A stretch of DNA of 64,000 nt from Bacillota bacterium (GCA_023392615.1 JAEVYT010000036.1:124001-188000); one strand, 5' to 3'. Positions 26,042-35,976 are shown, counted from the stretch's first letter. Made by a program: numbers and translations. The notes: generated from the letters alone by a model not told the origin.

Positions 26042-28576
26042 TTAACTATAGATATTGCCAATTACCGTTCCTTTGTAAAAATATGATACGATATCCTTAT
26101 AAGACTTCCCCTCTGCAAGTAATGCCTTAACTGCGTTCTGACTCATTCCAACTCCATGACCAAAACCTCCTCCAGTCAAGGTAAGACTATTAAGTTTACC
26201 ACCTTTTTTCTTTTCATTAATCATAAAGAACGCGCTTGGGAGCAAGCTCATATTATCTACCTTAGTATTATCTTGACGTACAATACTATCATTTATAGGA
26301 GCAAGTAACGCTCGGATATTATATTCTGTACGTACCTTTATCGTATTTTCCGTTCCCTTAACCAGAAGCTCAGTGATTATTCCACTACTATCCCTTTTTG
26401 TCACACTGATATCCACAAGATCACCTACGGTATCCACCGGTTCACTCTTATATTTTGAGTCATTGGAATCCTTAGTCAATATTAGATTCGGATTTGCATT
26501 ATATTTTGTGGCTAAGTTATTATTAATCACTTTTTCAATATCTGAAGCTGACATTGTTACTTTCCAACGATACCAGCTGAATTCACTATCATAAGTAGTA
26601 AAATCCTTTGATGTTATGAATTGTTTAAATCTATTTTCTGACGAGAGATCCTGATATAATTTTTCTACATCCTCTTTATCGTCCGAGTTATCTCCCTGTC
26701 CATTTGCCAACATTAATTGTCCGTCTAAATAAGGAATGTCTGAGTTTGTAGCCCAAACACTGGCGGGGCTGGCTGTATGACCACAGGAGGTGGAAAAATA
26801 ATATGCGATAATAACATTATCATTATATTTTAAGACCTGACCATAGGTATCTTTTACCGCAAGGATAGAATTTTCATTCTCCGAGGTGTTGTTATAGACC
26901 TGATATGCCTGGCTATCATCTACATGTGCTCCATACTGGCTTAGACTATTAGCCATCAAATGACGATAAGCATAGCTTCTGGCGCACACTGCCTGCACCT
27001 TTAATGCCTCTACCCCATAACTTGTTGGCATCTCACTAGGGATAACTGCATAAAGGTATTCTTCCATTGGCAACTCGTTGACAATCAGTAATTTATTATC
27101 ATCCTTAGCGATCTCAATTGACCCCCTATATTGAGGATTTCCACAGGCACGCTTAACAGATAGTAATTGAATCTTCCCTGAGCCTGAGGCCACCTTGACC
27201 GTAATTCTACCATCCGAAAACAATTTGTTATCTGGGTTAATTGTTACTTTGTCCCCTGCCTTATAAGTCTTTTTTGACTTTTTTGTGCTTACAATAAAAT
27301 CGGACTTTGAAGTAACTTCTACACTATTATGATAGATATCTTTGTAGCCGTTACTCTTGATTAAAACTCTGATGTTTTGTGCCTTGATACTCCCGGTAAT
27401 TAATGCCGCACTGATCTTTCCATTTGATACTACAAACTCTGTATTATTATATCCTACTAAAATACTCCCCGAAGGCTCGATCTCTATATCGCCATAAACC
27501 TTATAGATTTTATATTCATCTTCGAGCGGAACCTTCCCATAACCTGCTATTTCAATATAATCTTTCCCTATACTCTGAACTTTACCATGAATCTTGTCCG
27601 GTTTTACATTAATCTTAACAACCTTTTCATTTTCAATCGTAATATCACCGATAACTTTTTGTATGGATGTCTTTATCTCCGAAATTGCTTGAAAGCTTTT
27701 GCTTATCCCATTAATATAGGCATCCAGCTGTGTTCCTTTTCCCTCTTTAACATAAACATTATGTATTACTATCTTTTCGGTGGTCACCGATGTAATATAG
27801 ATTAATTCCTGATCACAGACTAATACATTAATTCCTTTATTCATATAAATATCGGTCATATTCTTTGTCTGATCTTTGTTCAAATCATCCTTCCCCGACA
27901 TATCCTCGTCTGTGGTCGGGGTCGGTTTCGATGTAGAACCATTAGATTTATTCACGTACTTTTCATAACTTCTAGCATTCAGATAATAGTATTTCCCCTT
28001 ATTCGTAACCATACGGTCTTTGCCGTCTTCACTAACATCCCTGCCTAAAACAAGCAAAGTATCCTCATGTATCTTGCGTTGTTCCTTTGGCTGACTGTCT
28101 AGAAGTCCTTGGTATAATTCAAGAAAATCCGATACCTGCATGTCCTTCTTTGCACTGGTAAAATCAAAAGTGATCTTTTTATAGGCGGTTTGATAGGAGG
28201 GATCCGTCATAATCAATTTATCAATCATATCCTTACATTCCCCATATGTAAGTGCTGCTGATGGATTTTTTTTAACTTCCTTACCGATTAGCCCCATCTT
28301 CCATACTGCATTTATATAGGTATCATACCAGCCTGACATTTTATTACTACTATAATCAATGCCCATTGGTATAGCTTCTCGTTCTACCTGATTATAATCC
28401 AGATAACTTAACAAACGGTACGCTTCAGCACGCGTAATTATATTCTCAGGAACGGATTTTACGACAGATCCTCCATTATTATCTATCTGAACTTCACGAA
28501 TTATATTAATCGTAAGAACGCACAATACTATTCCTATACATATTCCCATTAATACAAGTTTTCTCTTTATACTCAT
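26042..28576 (-). CDS. Large SpoIID/LytB-domain protein
   Basis: An 844-residue protein with a signal anchor (about residues 7-27), a possible SLH-like segment (ITRAEAYRLLSYL, about 47-60), a long beta-rich middle with a Thr/Pro/Asp linker (about 215-235), and a C-terminal SpoIID domain (about 470-840). SpoIID hallmarks are NELPMEEYLYAVIPSEMPTSYG (around 500-520), ALKVQAVCARSYA and SCGHTASP, and the end GGFGHGVGMSQNAVKALLAEG. True SpoIID, a lytic transglycosylase of engulfment, is about 340 residues, so this is a paralogue with a surface-anchoring N terminus. AGGAG supports the start. Confidence 0.88.
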   Translation of the reverse strand: MSIKRKLVLMGICIGIVLCVLTINIIREVQIDNNGGSVVKSVPENIITRAEAYRLLSYLDYNQVEREAIPMGIDYSSNKMSGWYDTYINAVWKMGLIGKEVKKNPSAALTYGECKDMIDKLIMTDPSYQTAYKKITFDFTSAKKDMQVSDFLELYQGLLDSQPKEQRKIHEDTLLVLGRDVSEDGKDRMVTNKGKYYYLNARSYEKYVNKSNGSTSKPTPTTDEDMSGKDDLNKDQTKNMTDIYMNKGINVLVCDQELIYITSVTTEKIVIHNVYVKEGKGTQLDAYINGISKSFQAISEIKTSIQKVIGDITIENEKVVKINVKPDKIHGKVQSIGKDYIEIAGYGKVPLEDEYKIYKVYGDIEIEPSGSILVGYNNTEFVVSNGKISAALITGSIKAQNIRVLIKSNGYKDIYHNSVEVTSKSDFIVSTKKSKKTYKAGDKVTINPDNKLFSDGRITVKVASGSGKIQLLSVKRACGNPQYRGSIEIAKDDNKLLIVNELPMEEYLYAVIPSEMPTSYGVEALKVQAVCARSYAYRHLMANSLSQYGAHVDDSQAYQVYNNTSENENSILAVKDTYGQVLKYNDNVIIAYYFSTSCGHTASPASVWATNSDIPYLDGQLMLANGQGDNSDDKEDVEKLYQDLSSENRFKQFITSKDFTTYDSEFSWYRWKVTMSASDIEKVINNNLATKYNANPNLILTKDSNDSKYKSEPVDTVGDLVDISVTKRDSSGIITELLVKGTENTIKVRTEYNIRALLAPINDSIVRQDNTKVDNMSLLPSAFFMINEKKKGGKLNSLTLTGGGFGHGVGMSQNAVKALLAEGKSYKDIVSYFYKGTVIGNIYS

Positions 28577-28756
28577 CGTTGCTCCTATTCCAGGCCTACC
28601 CCTCTTTACATAGTTTGTCTTGCTTATATGCTAATATATTATGTAAATGAATATAATATTCGTACAAGTTATATTTTTCATATTACATTATAAGTGCTAA
28701 ATACGATGATGTATACGAAAAGATAAAGAAATATTTCCTATAAATACTTTTGACCT

Positions 28757-28842
28757 AAAAAAAGCTATCTCAGAACAGTTCTTCGTTCGCGAAGCAACAT
28801 TTTGCTTCTGCAGTGAATCTACTGTTCTGAAATAGCCTTTTT
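28757..28842 (-). terminator. Structured terminator downstream of the DUF4340 gene
   Basis: Twenty-two-base arms, AAAGCTATCTCAGAACAGT at 28761-28779 and its near-mirror at 28821-28839, flanked by A and T runs. The loop holds two further small hairpins (CTTCG-TTCG-CGAAG and GAAGCA...TGCTTC), so the RNA would form a three-way junction. Confidence 0.75.
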
Positions 28843-28892
28843 AAAAACGATGAACCAATACATGTTTTATAATAACGTGTAGACTGAGTTCA

Positions 28893-30377
28893 TTATTTTG
28901 TAGGTTTAAAGTCCTTAATTTTATCTGCGATCAATTGAATCTTTCTCTTATCAGCCAGGAAATATATCCCAGTTCCCTTATCTACGATATCAAAACTATC
29001 GTCGTAAGGATATACTGTTGCTGCAACCGGTGTATCATCATCCGTTAAGTGGAAGGAAATTGACATAATCGACTTTAACTTTGATAAATCCACTTTTTTA
29101 TCCATAGGTGCATCATACATTATGGCGTCCATTGAGCGATATAATTCGGAAAAAGGTTCCGCACCTACATCTGCTCCGTTGAACTTGAAGGTTTGATTTG
29201 AAACTTCTTTGCCATCCTTATCCTTTGATTTGGTCGTCTTTATATCCATAATATAGCTCTGATCCCCAACACTAGCCGTGATCTTATCTACTCTTAATAC
29301 ACTTGGAATCGCTGCATATTTATTAACAAGTGTGAAAGCATCTACGTTAAGCATACCTTCTACCGTACTTGCACTCAGTAAATAAACTGATTTTAATCCA
29401 TCTACCTGAACATAATAATTGCCATCATCCGTTTTATTACCGATATGGATCGTATATCTCTTACTAATCTTAGGTGTTGAAACAGCTGGACCTGTTTTTG
29501 CAGGAGTCGGTGTCGGAGAGGATGGATTCTGATAATATCCAACGGTTATCGTCGCAGACGGCTTATCCAATCCGTACTTAGCCAGTTTATCACCCTTATA
29601 ATCTACGCAACCTTGATAAATGAATGTAGCATAATTTTGTATTATCTTCTGAATCTCGTTCGTATCAGCAGTATATCCCTCCCCGTAAGGCTTTACATAC
29701 TGCCATCTAAAGTTACCAAAACCACTATTATCCTTCGCTATTGACTCGCTTAACATCAATTCTATATTCTGTTTACCGCGCTTATCAATATTCAGGTAAT
29801 TAATATTGTCAGGTGAAATATCGGGCGCTTTCTTTATCTCCGATAATGATAGTTCTGAAAGCGTCAACGCGGAACTAAAACTTTGGTCAACCAAATATAC
29901 TTTACTATCTTTGTTCACCATTGCATACAAGCCATCTCCGGTTGGTGCTTCTAATCCAAGCTTAAGAGTAATTGTTGAACCATCCTCCATCGTTAGTTCA
30001 ACAAATGGCTTTGGGTTATCCAAACCAAAGTTTGAGAGGTCATCCGTTGATTCTGTAATAACTTTGATAGCTGAAATATCCTGAATATTATTTATCATAC
30101 CGGATATACTATCTTGATTAATTGGACGATCCGGTTCCTCTTTGGACTTCCATACGCCATCGTTATTAATAAAATTCATATTAATATCAGAGCCGATATA
30201 ATGGATTTTTGTAACCTTAGCAGGATCAACCTTTGCTAAGGATATTGTTTTTGTATCCTGAGGGTTATCTTTTTTTGTATCCCGATTGCCATACCAAGCA
30301 TAAACTCCTATCAGAGCTGCTAATAACACAAGAAGAGCAATCATGGTAATGGCACGTTTTTGCTTCCTTTTTGCCAT
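28893..30377 (-). CDS. DUF4340 protein of a Gld-like ABC operon
   Basis: A 494-residue protein with one N-terminal membrane helix (about residues 9-27) and two DUF4340-type beta-rich repeats outside the membrane, separated by a Pro/Thr-rich insert (SPTPTPAKTGPAVSTP, about 285-302). The ATG overlaps the stop of the preceding GldG-like gene (TAATG), indicating translational coupling. DUF4340 proteins accompany GldG-like ABC systems in many bacteria; the exported substrate is unknown. Confidence 0.88.
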   Translation of the reverse strand: MAKRKQKRAITMIALLVLLAALIGVYAWYGNRDTKKDNPQDTKTISLAKVDPAKVTKIHYIGSDINMNFINNDGVWKSKEEPDRPINQDSISGMINNIQDISAIKVITESTDDLSNFGLDNPKPFVELTMEDGSTITLKLGLEAPTGDGLYAMVNKDSKVYLVDQSFSSALTLSELSLSEIKKAPDISPDNINYLNIDKRGKQNIELMLSESIAKDNSGFGNFRWQYVKPYGEGYTADTNEIQKIIQNYATFIYQGCVDYKGDKLAKYGLDKPSATITVGYYQNPSSPTPTPAKTGPAVSTPKISKRYTIHIGNKTDDGNYYVQVDGLKSVYLLSASTVEGMLNVDAFTLVNKYAAIPSVLRVDKITASVGDQSYIMDIKTTKSKDKDGKEVSNQTFKFNGADVGAEPFSELYRSMDAIMYDAPMDKKVDLSKLKSIMSISFHLTDDDTPVAATVYPYDDSFDIVDKGTGIYFLADKRKIQLIADKIKDFKPTK

Positions 30378-31831
30378 TATTTTCTCCTCCTTCTATAGCA
30401 TACCACTCCACCGATCGCTAAAATCAATATCGGGATGATCAATACAACTGTCGATCCGATTGCAATAATCTGACCCTGTGACAACTGTACGGATGGGCTA
30501 GATAAGCTTTTGGTCGGAATGGATAGTAAATTCTTATCCCCGATACAATAACCAATTGACCCACTTAATAAGGATAAATTAGAATATTCTTTTAATTCAT
30601 CGCTAAATGTGAATGAACTGCCGAATACCACAATTCCTGAGGTGATTCCATTAAATTTATCAGTTGAAACTAGTCCCAAATTGAATGGTCCATCTATATC
30701 TCCATCTTCTTTATTAATATTATTGCTGCTTAAATCCACTTTTGAATATGAGGAAGAAGAAGATGTTAATAACGGTTCAATCTTTAATGTATTTCTTTTT
30801 TGCTTTGTTATTTCAAATGCTGATGAATTCTTTAAAACAACCGGTACTCCCTTTTCTTTTACATAAGTAGTAATATCATTAGATTCTATATTCGGTAAAA
30901 CATAATTCATATATTCATTTATATGTTTTGCTGCATCACCTTCAAGAACCACACCATTGACCATTTTAATACCATAATAATCAAGAATAGAACTAAAATT
31001 CTTTAAGGAATAGGCATTATAATCCGCTGTAATAATGGCTTTTCCACCCTTCATCAGATAATCCTTAACAAGCTTTGTCTCTGCCTCTGTAAAATCTGTT
31101 GCCGGACCGTTAATGAAGAGCATATCGCAATCTTTTGGGATACTGCTTACAGATAAAGTCTTTAATGTATCGGTTGATACATTCATTTTTTTAACTAATT
31201 CACTAAAAGTATTTCCTGTTTCCGCTTCACCATGTCCTTCCACAATATACATCTTATTCGGCTTTGTAGTAGTAACATTTTGAATTGCAGAGGTGATTTG
31301 TCCTTCCACATCAATTGCAGTTGTTTTTTGTTCCCCTGTCTGCGGATCTGTTTCAGTAACTAAAAGATCACTATTATCTACATATTTAGCTTTCTTATTG
31401 GAATCATTCACGATAAGGAAGCTGTTATTATGAATTTGATCCTCTACACCAAGTTTTTCAGCAAATTTCGGATATAAGACAGGATCCTTATATTCGATTT
31501 TAATCTTATTTGATGATGATTCATATTGTTTGATAATATTTGTAAATGTTTTTTGCTCTGTTCCACTCTGTGCCAGATAGTATATTGTCACATCATCTTT
31601 TAAGCCCTTAACCAATTTCTTTGAATCATTGCTTATAGAGAACATATTCTGTGTACTTAAATCAACCTGAAGGTTCATCTTAGTTATAAGCATATTTACA
31701 ACAAGGATAATTACAATTACCACTACGGACATCGCGGTAACATACGCACCGCTACGTAATTTCCTTCCGGAAAAGGACGCTTTCATCCCCGCTAAAAAGC
31801 TTTTCTTATTATTATCTTTCAAATCTTTCAC
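30377..31831 (-). CDS. GldG-like ABC transporter auxiliary membrane protein
   Basis: A GTG start at 31831 (following AAAGGAG at nine bases) is preferred over an ATG 27 bases upstream that overlaps the permease gene; this gives 484 residues. There is a membrane helix near residues 29-51, an extracytoplasmic GldG/ABC_transp_aux domain with IEGHGEAETG-like motif near 200 (YIVEGHGE) and IITADYNAYSL near 270, and a C-terminal helix followed by RRRRK. The homologous Flavobacterium GldG is part of the GldAFG complex needed for gliding; Firmicutes homologues do not glide. Confidence 0.88.
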   Translation of the reverse strand: MKDLKDNNKKSFLAGMKASFSGRKLRSGAYVTAMSVVVIVIILVVNMLITKMNLQVDLSTQNMFSISNDSKKLVKGLKDDVTIYYLAQSGTEQKTFTNIIKQYESSSNKIKIEYKDPVLYPKFAEKLGVEDQIHNNSFLIVNDSNKKAKYVDNSDLLVTETDPQTGEQKTTAIDVEGQITSAIQNVTTTKPNKMYIVEGHGEAETGNTFSELVKKMNVSTDTLKTLSVSSIPKDCDMLFINGPATDFTEAETKLVKDYLMKGGKAIITADYNAYSLKNFSSILDYYGIKMVNGVVLEGDAAKHINEYMNYVLPNIESNDITTYVKEKGVPVVLKNSSAFEITKQKRNTLKIEPLLTSSSSSYSKVDLSSNNINKEDGDIDGPFNLGLVSTDKFNGITSGIVVFGSSFTFSDELKEYSNLSLLSGSIGYCIGDKNLLSIPTKSLSSPSVQLSQGQIIAIGSTVVLIIPILILAIGGVVCYRRRRK

Positions 31832-31848
31832 GATGATATTCTCCTTTC

Positions 31849-32712
31849 CTAGCTCCATCTCTTTTTCCTAATTACCTGCGTTGTTAAGAACGTAAATAAA
31901 AAGGTGATACTAACGTAATAGATAATACCGGACATATCAAATATTCCGTAGCTGAATTGAGTATAACGATCAGCCATGGATAACCATCCTGTAATCTTTG
32001 AAACAGAGCCGTCCAACATGGTTGGATGTAGTCTATAGATAAGGAGGAGTGCTATCTCTAATATAATTGCAATACTTAATGCAATGGTCACATTATTCAT
32101 CATTCGATAAAGAATGATACAAACAAGTAAAATTATAATAGTAAATGCGAGAAAAGCTGTTTTGTTATCTGATGGAATCGTATTCGCTATGTTCTCCATT
32201 AAAAATGTGAATAAAAATATAATAAAGGATACGACTGCTGCTACCACCTGGCTTTCGGTTAAGGATGAAATATATAATCCGATTGACAAATAAGCCGCAC
32301 CCAAAGCAACAAATCCCAGAATTCCTGAATATGCGGAAAGCAACGGAACTTCACCGTATTTTGATAATATCAAAGGATAGGCACAAGTAATTAGCATCGC
32401 TGACAAAAATACCGTGAACACAGCAAGAAACTTACCTACCACAATTGCAGATGCAGAAAGTGGGGAAGTTAATAATAATTGATCTGTTTTTTGCTTGTTC
32501 TCTTCTGCCATCAGTCTCATCGTCAATACCGGAGTGAGTAACACAAAAAGGAAACTAATAGAAGCTAATGTATATTCAAAATTAGCATAAGTTGCAACCA
32601 AATTCTGAAGCAAAAACCCAATGCCAATGATGACTAGGAAAAATGCAATAAACACATATCCGATCATCGATGTAAAATAGGAACGTAATTCTTTCTTATA
32701 AATCGCTAGCAT
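31849..32712 (-). CDS. ABC-2 type permease (GldF-like)
   Basis: Start at 32712 (MLAIYKKELRSYF) follows GAGGAGG; 287 residues. The sequence KELRSYFTSMIGYVFIAFFL and about six membrane helices are typical of GldF/NosY-type ABC-2 permeases, as is the RLMAEENKQKTDQLLLTSP loop near residue 65. It overlaps the ATPase gene by 17 bases and precedes the GldG-like gene by 17 bases, so the four genes form one operon. Confidence 0.92.
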   Translation of the reverse strand: MLAIYKKELRSYFTSMIGYVFIAFFLVIIGIGFLLQNLVATYANFEYTLASISFLFVLLTPVLTMRLMAEENKQKTDQLLLTSPLSASAIVVGKFLAVFTVFLSAMLITCAYPLILSKYGEVPLLSAYSGILGFVALGAAYLSIGLYISSLTESQVVAAVVSFIIFLFTFLMENIANTIPSDNKTAFLAFTIIILLVCIILYRMMNNVTIALSIAIILEIALLLIYRLHPTMLDGSVSKITGWLSMADRYTQFSYGIFDMSGIIYYVSITFLFTFLTTQVIRKKRWS

Positions 32713-33718
32713 CTGTTGTATCCTCCTCTTCACTCTTAATTACTTCCTGCTGAGCTTCTTCAGGTTTCCCCTCTTGATCTACAGCGTCGCTGTTTTGATC
32801 GGTAACCTTTAAGAAGATATCTTCTAAGCTCATTTTTACCGTCTGCATCTCAAGTATAGGAGTTTTTGCATCACACATTGCATAGAAAACCTCTTCACGA
32901 ATATCATCATTCTCACCATAATAAAGAGTGAAATCAATGACTCCGTCCTTTGAATCCGCTTCAACATTTGTAATTTTCTCAATTTTCTTTAATGCATCAA
33001 TAACTGTATCCTGATCTCCTTTTACCGTGATCTTCATCAAGCCAGTCACACCCAGACGTGCACTGAGATTCTCAGGTTTATCACTTAATACTAATTGACC
33101 TTTATCGATAATCATTACGGTATCACATACCGCACTAACTTCCTGCATAATATGAGAGCTTAGAATAACTGTATGCTTTTTACTAAGTTCACGAATTAAA
33201 TCTCTAATTTCAATAATTTGCTTCGGATCTAGTCCAACAGTTGGTTCATCCAATATAATTAATTCCGGATATCCCATGATAGCCTGAGCAAGTCCAACTC
33301 TTTGTTTATAGCCTTTTGATAAATGCTTAATCAGACGTTCAGACATATGTGTGATTTTGGTTGCTTCCATAACATCGCCCATCATCTTATGTTTCGCACT
33401 CTTTTTAACTTTTTTAATATCCGCGATAAAATCCAAATACTCGCGAACAGTCATATCAGGATAAAGCGGAGGCTGCTCCGGAAGATATCCTATCATTTTC
33501 TTTACTCTTTCCGGTTCCTCATATACATCAACACCATTTATAGTCACTGTTCCCTCTGTAGCTGAAATATAACCGGTGATGATATTCATGGTTGTTGACT
33601 TACCGGCCCCATTTGGTCCAAGAAAGCCTAAAACCTGTCCCCTATCAACGGTAAAAGACAAATCATTTACTGCAGTATGATTACCGTAACGTTTAACCAA
33701 ATTTTTTACTTCAATCAA
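32696..33718 (-). CDS. ABC transporter ATPase (GldA/CcmA-like)
   Basis: A 340-residue ATPase with Walker A GPNGAGKST (about 34-42), signature LSKGYKQRVGLAQA (about 134-147), Walker B LIILDEPTVGLDP and H-loop SSH. The TTG start is supported by AGGAGG. A C-terminal acidic tail (EEAQQEVIKSEEEDTTDASDL) is unusual and also carries the ribosome binding site of the permease gene. It powers the GldF-like permease; export of lipid, polysaccharide or peptide is possible. Confidence 0.95.
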   Translation of the reverse strand: MIEVKNLVKRYGNHTAVNDLSFTVDRGQVLGFLGPNGAGKSTTMNIITGYISATEGTVTINGVDVYEEPERVKKMIGYLPEQPPLYPDMTVREYLDFIADIKKVKKSAKHKMMGDVMEATKITHMSERLIKHLSKGYKQRVGLAQAIMGYPELIILDEPTVGLDPKQIIEIRDLIRELSKKHTVILSSHIMQEVSAVCDTVMIIDKGQLVLSDKPENLSARLGVTGLMKITVKGDQDTVIDALKKIEKITNVEADSKDGVIDFTLYYGENDDIREEVFYAMCDAKTPILEMQTVKMSLEDIFLKVTDQNSDAVDQEGKPEEAQQEVIKSEEEDTTDASDL

Positions 33719-33831
33719 ACCTATTTCCTCCTTATTCTTTCGATATTCCCTGGTAAGTACATGGAAATACCCTATTATTTTGATTTTAACCGTAAATACT
33801 ACATTTTACAAGTATTTCGGCTCTCATTCGC

Positions 33832-33859
33832 ACAAACATATTTCATAGAATATGTTTGT
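33832..33859. promoter_or_regulatory. Inverted repeat upstream of the Gld-like ABC operon
   Basis: Perfect 11-base arms ACAAACATATT (33832-33842) and AATATGTTTGT (33849-33859) with a 6-base spacer, about 115 bases before the operon start. A candidate operator; it lacks the T-run of a terminator. The regulator is unknown. Confidence 0.4.
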
Positions 33860-33940
33860 ACTTCCTCCCTCTGGAAAACCACATGCGTTTATCATACAAT
33901 AATAATACGAAAATTTTGTGAACAAATCTGATTAATTTAA

Positions 33941-34002
33941 AAAATCCCCATGCTATGGCCGAATAATTATTACTAATTATTCGGCTATAGCATGGGGATT
34001 TT
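33941..34002 (-). terminator. Strong terminator of the dapA-dapB operon
   Basis: Twenty-nine-base arms (33941-33969 / 33974-34002; core AAAATCCCCATGCTAT) with one mismatch, followed on the minus strand by a run of six T. It begins two bases after the dapB stop codon. Confidence 0.93.
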
Positions 34003-34004
34003 AA

Positions 34005-34760
34005 TTAATCCATTACATCACTCATATTATATATACCTGCCGGATTGCCCGGGAGGAACTTAGCAGCCTGAACCGCACCCTTGGCAAAGATTGCCTTAGA
34101 GTAAGCAGTATGTTTAATTTCAATCACTTCATCAGTTCCGGCAAAGATAATTTCATGTTCACCTACAATCGTACCTCCACGCACTGCCGAGATACCAATC
34201 TCTTTTTTGTTTCTCATCACTCTGTCACCGGATCTGTCGTATTTATAATCATATTCATTATCTAATGCCTCATTCATCACATCTGCCAGTGCTAATGCTG
34301 TACCTGACGGAGCATCAACTTTCCTATTATGATGTTTCTCCACTATTTCAATATCAAACCCTGCATCTGCTAACACTGCCGTTGCTTGTTTGAGAAGTTT
34401 CGAGATAAGGTTAATTCCCATTGACATGTTCGCAGATTGGAAAACCGGAATACGTTTTGATGTCTCCTCTACAGCGACTAGCTGTTCTTTTGATAATCCA
34501 GTGGTGCAAAGCACAATTCCGATTCCCTTTTTCACCGCAAATTCAAGCATTTCTTCCATATTTACTGGTGATGAAAAATCTATGATAACATCTGCCTTTA
34601 CATTACATTTAGCAAAACTTTGATATACCGGGTACTTATTCACCCTATTTTGAAAAATGTCAACTCCCGCAACGATTACGGCATTCTCATCTGCCTCAAC
34701 AATGTCTGTAATTACCTGCCCCATTTTACCATTACAGCCACGTAAAATGATATTTGTCAT
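34005..34760 (-). CDS. dapB: 4-hydroxy-tetrahydrodipicolinate reductase DapB
   Basis: A 251-residue enzyme with the Rossmann motif GCNGKMGQ (residues 8-15), the catalytic EKHHNRKVDAPSGTALAL segment (about 140-157) and the C-terminal HTAYSKAIFAKGAV. It reduces HTPA to tetrahydrodipicolinate with NAD(P)H in lysine and diaminopimelate synthesis; the pathway also feeds dipicolinic acid, needed for the spores implied by spoVA. It follows dapA by 102 bp under the same riboswitch. Confidence 0.97.
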   Translation of the reverse strand: MTNIILRGCNGKMGQVITDIVEADENAVIVAGVDIFQNRVNKYPVYQSFAKCNVKADVIIDFSSPVNMEEMLEFAVKKGIGIVLCTTGLSKEQLVAVEETSKRIPVFQSANMSMGINLISKLLKQATAVLADAGFDIEIVEKHHNRKVDAPSGTALALADVMNEALDNEYDYKYDRSGDRVMRNKKEIGISAVRGGTIVGEHEIIFAGTDEVIEIKHTAYSKAIFAKGAVQAAKFLPGNPAGIYNMSDVMD

Positions 34761-34862
34761 ATGCTTCCTCCAATCAAAAGAACTTTTGTATTTATACTAA
34801 TCATACCAGTTCCTCGTAATAAGTAAAGTAAATCCTATCTTACATACAGCTTTTAGTACAAA

Positions 34863-35750
34863 TCATCGCTTGATGCCAGCTGCATTCATCTCCTTTAATA
34901 AGCGTTCTGCATTCACCGGCTCCATCTCAGTTAGCGGCATTCTAAGTGTACCTACCTCAAAGCCCATCAGATTCACAGCCTTTTTCACAGGAATCGGGTT
35001 AACTTCACAGAACAATGCATTAATTAACGGTAATAATCTAATTTGAATATCGCGGCTAGCTACCACATCACCTGCAAGAAAGTTCTCAACCATATCATGA
35101 GTTTCCTTAGGAGCCACATTGGAAAGTACGGAGATTACTCCGATACCACCTAGGGATAACACGGGTACTACCATCTCATCACAGCCGGAGTATAAATCAA
35201 TCTCACCGTTTGTCAACAGCATTACTTCCGCTACCTGAGCGATATTTCCACTCGCTTCTTTAATTCCTACAATGTTATCCACATCTTTTACCAATGTAGC
35301 AACCGTCTGTGGAAGTATATTGCACCCGGTTCTACTCGGCACATTATATAGGATAATCGGAATCTTCACTGAATTTGCAACTGCAGTAAAATGATTAATC
35401 AACCCTTTTTGAGTTGCTTTATTATAGTATGGAGTTACCACTAAAAGTGCATCGGCACCATATTTTTCAGCTTCTTGAGAGAGGTAGATCGCTGTCTCAG
35501 TGGAATTCGATCCGGTACCTGCGATAACCGGTACTCTTTTTGCCACTTTCTCTACTGTATAACGGATACATTCCAAATGCTCTTCATGTGATAATGTAGA
35601 TGCTTCACCAGTTGTGCCACAGATTACTATACTGTCCGTTCCATTGGCGATTTGATATTCAATTAACTCACCAAGTTTTTCGTAGTTTACCTCGTTGTTC
35701 TCTGTAAATGGTGTTACAATTGCAACACCTGCGCCTTTAAATACTGCCAT
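34863..35750 (-). CDS. dapA: 4-hydroxy-tetrahydrodipicolinate synthase DapA
   Basis: The ATG at 35750 (MAVFKGAG) follows GGAGG at eight bases; an ATG 15 bases earlier has no site. The 295-residue TIM-barrel enzyme has GTTGEAST (about 44-51), YNVPSRTG with the catalytic Tyr (about 133) and the Schiff-base Lys in GIKEASGN (about 161). It condenses pyruvate with aspartate semialdehyde, the first committed step to lysine/DAP. Expression is controlled by the lysine riboswitch and promoter upstream, with repeat R2 between them and the gene. Confidence 0.97.
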   Translation of the reverse strand: MAVFKGAGVAIVTPFTENNEVNYEKLGELIEYQIANGTDSIVICGTTGEASTLSHEEHLECIRYTVEKVAKRVPVIAGTGSNSTETAIYLSQEAEKYGADALLVVTPYYNKATQKGLINHFTAVANSVKIPIILYNVPSRTGCNILPQTVATLVKDVDNIVGIKEASGNIAQVAEVMLLTNGEIDLYSGCDEMVVPVLSLGGIGVISVLSNVAPKETHDMVENFLAGDVVASRDIQIRLLPLINALFCEVNPIPVKKAVNLMGFEVGTLRMPLTEMEPVNAERLLKEMNAAGIKR

Positions 35751-35833
35751 AGTTTTAACCTCCATCTTTCAATCTTAAACCACTTGTTCCCATCGAATTT
35801 GCTGTACCTATGCCATAACGGATTAAAAACATC

Positions 35834-35976
35834 GAATGTGCCTTGGCACATTCTCGCGCCAAACGCGTTCTGCCATAGGCAGATAAATACCATACGCGTA
35901 AGTGCGCATACTTCACGGAGTGATTTTTATTCTATAGGAATTTACTTTAAAGTAAATTCCTATAGAATAAAAAAAG
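35834..35976 (-). repeat. Dispersed multi-hairpin repeat, copy R2, in the dapA leader
   Basis: The best-preserved copy. In plus-strand order it contains a hairpin GAATGTGCC-TT-GGCACATTC (35834-35853), a GCG-rich hairpin, TCTGCC-ATA-GGCAGA (35869-35883), CATACGCG...GCGCATAC (35892-35911), the core CTTCACGGAGTG, and a perfect palindrome of about 48 bp (35927-35974) with halves mirrored around AAAGTAAATTCCTATAG. It sits between the riboswitch terminator and dapA, so read-through transcripts must include it. No ORF. Confidence 0.85.
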
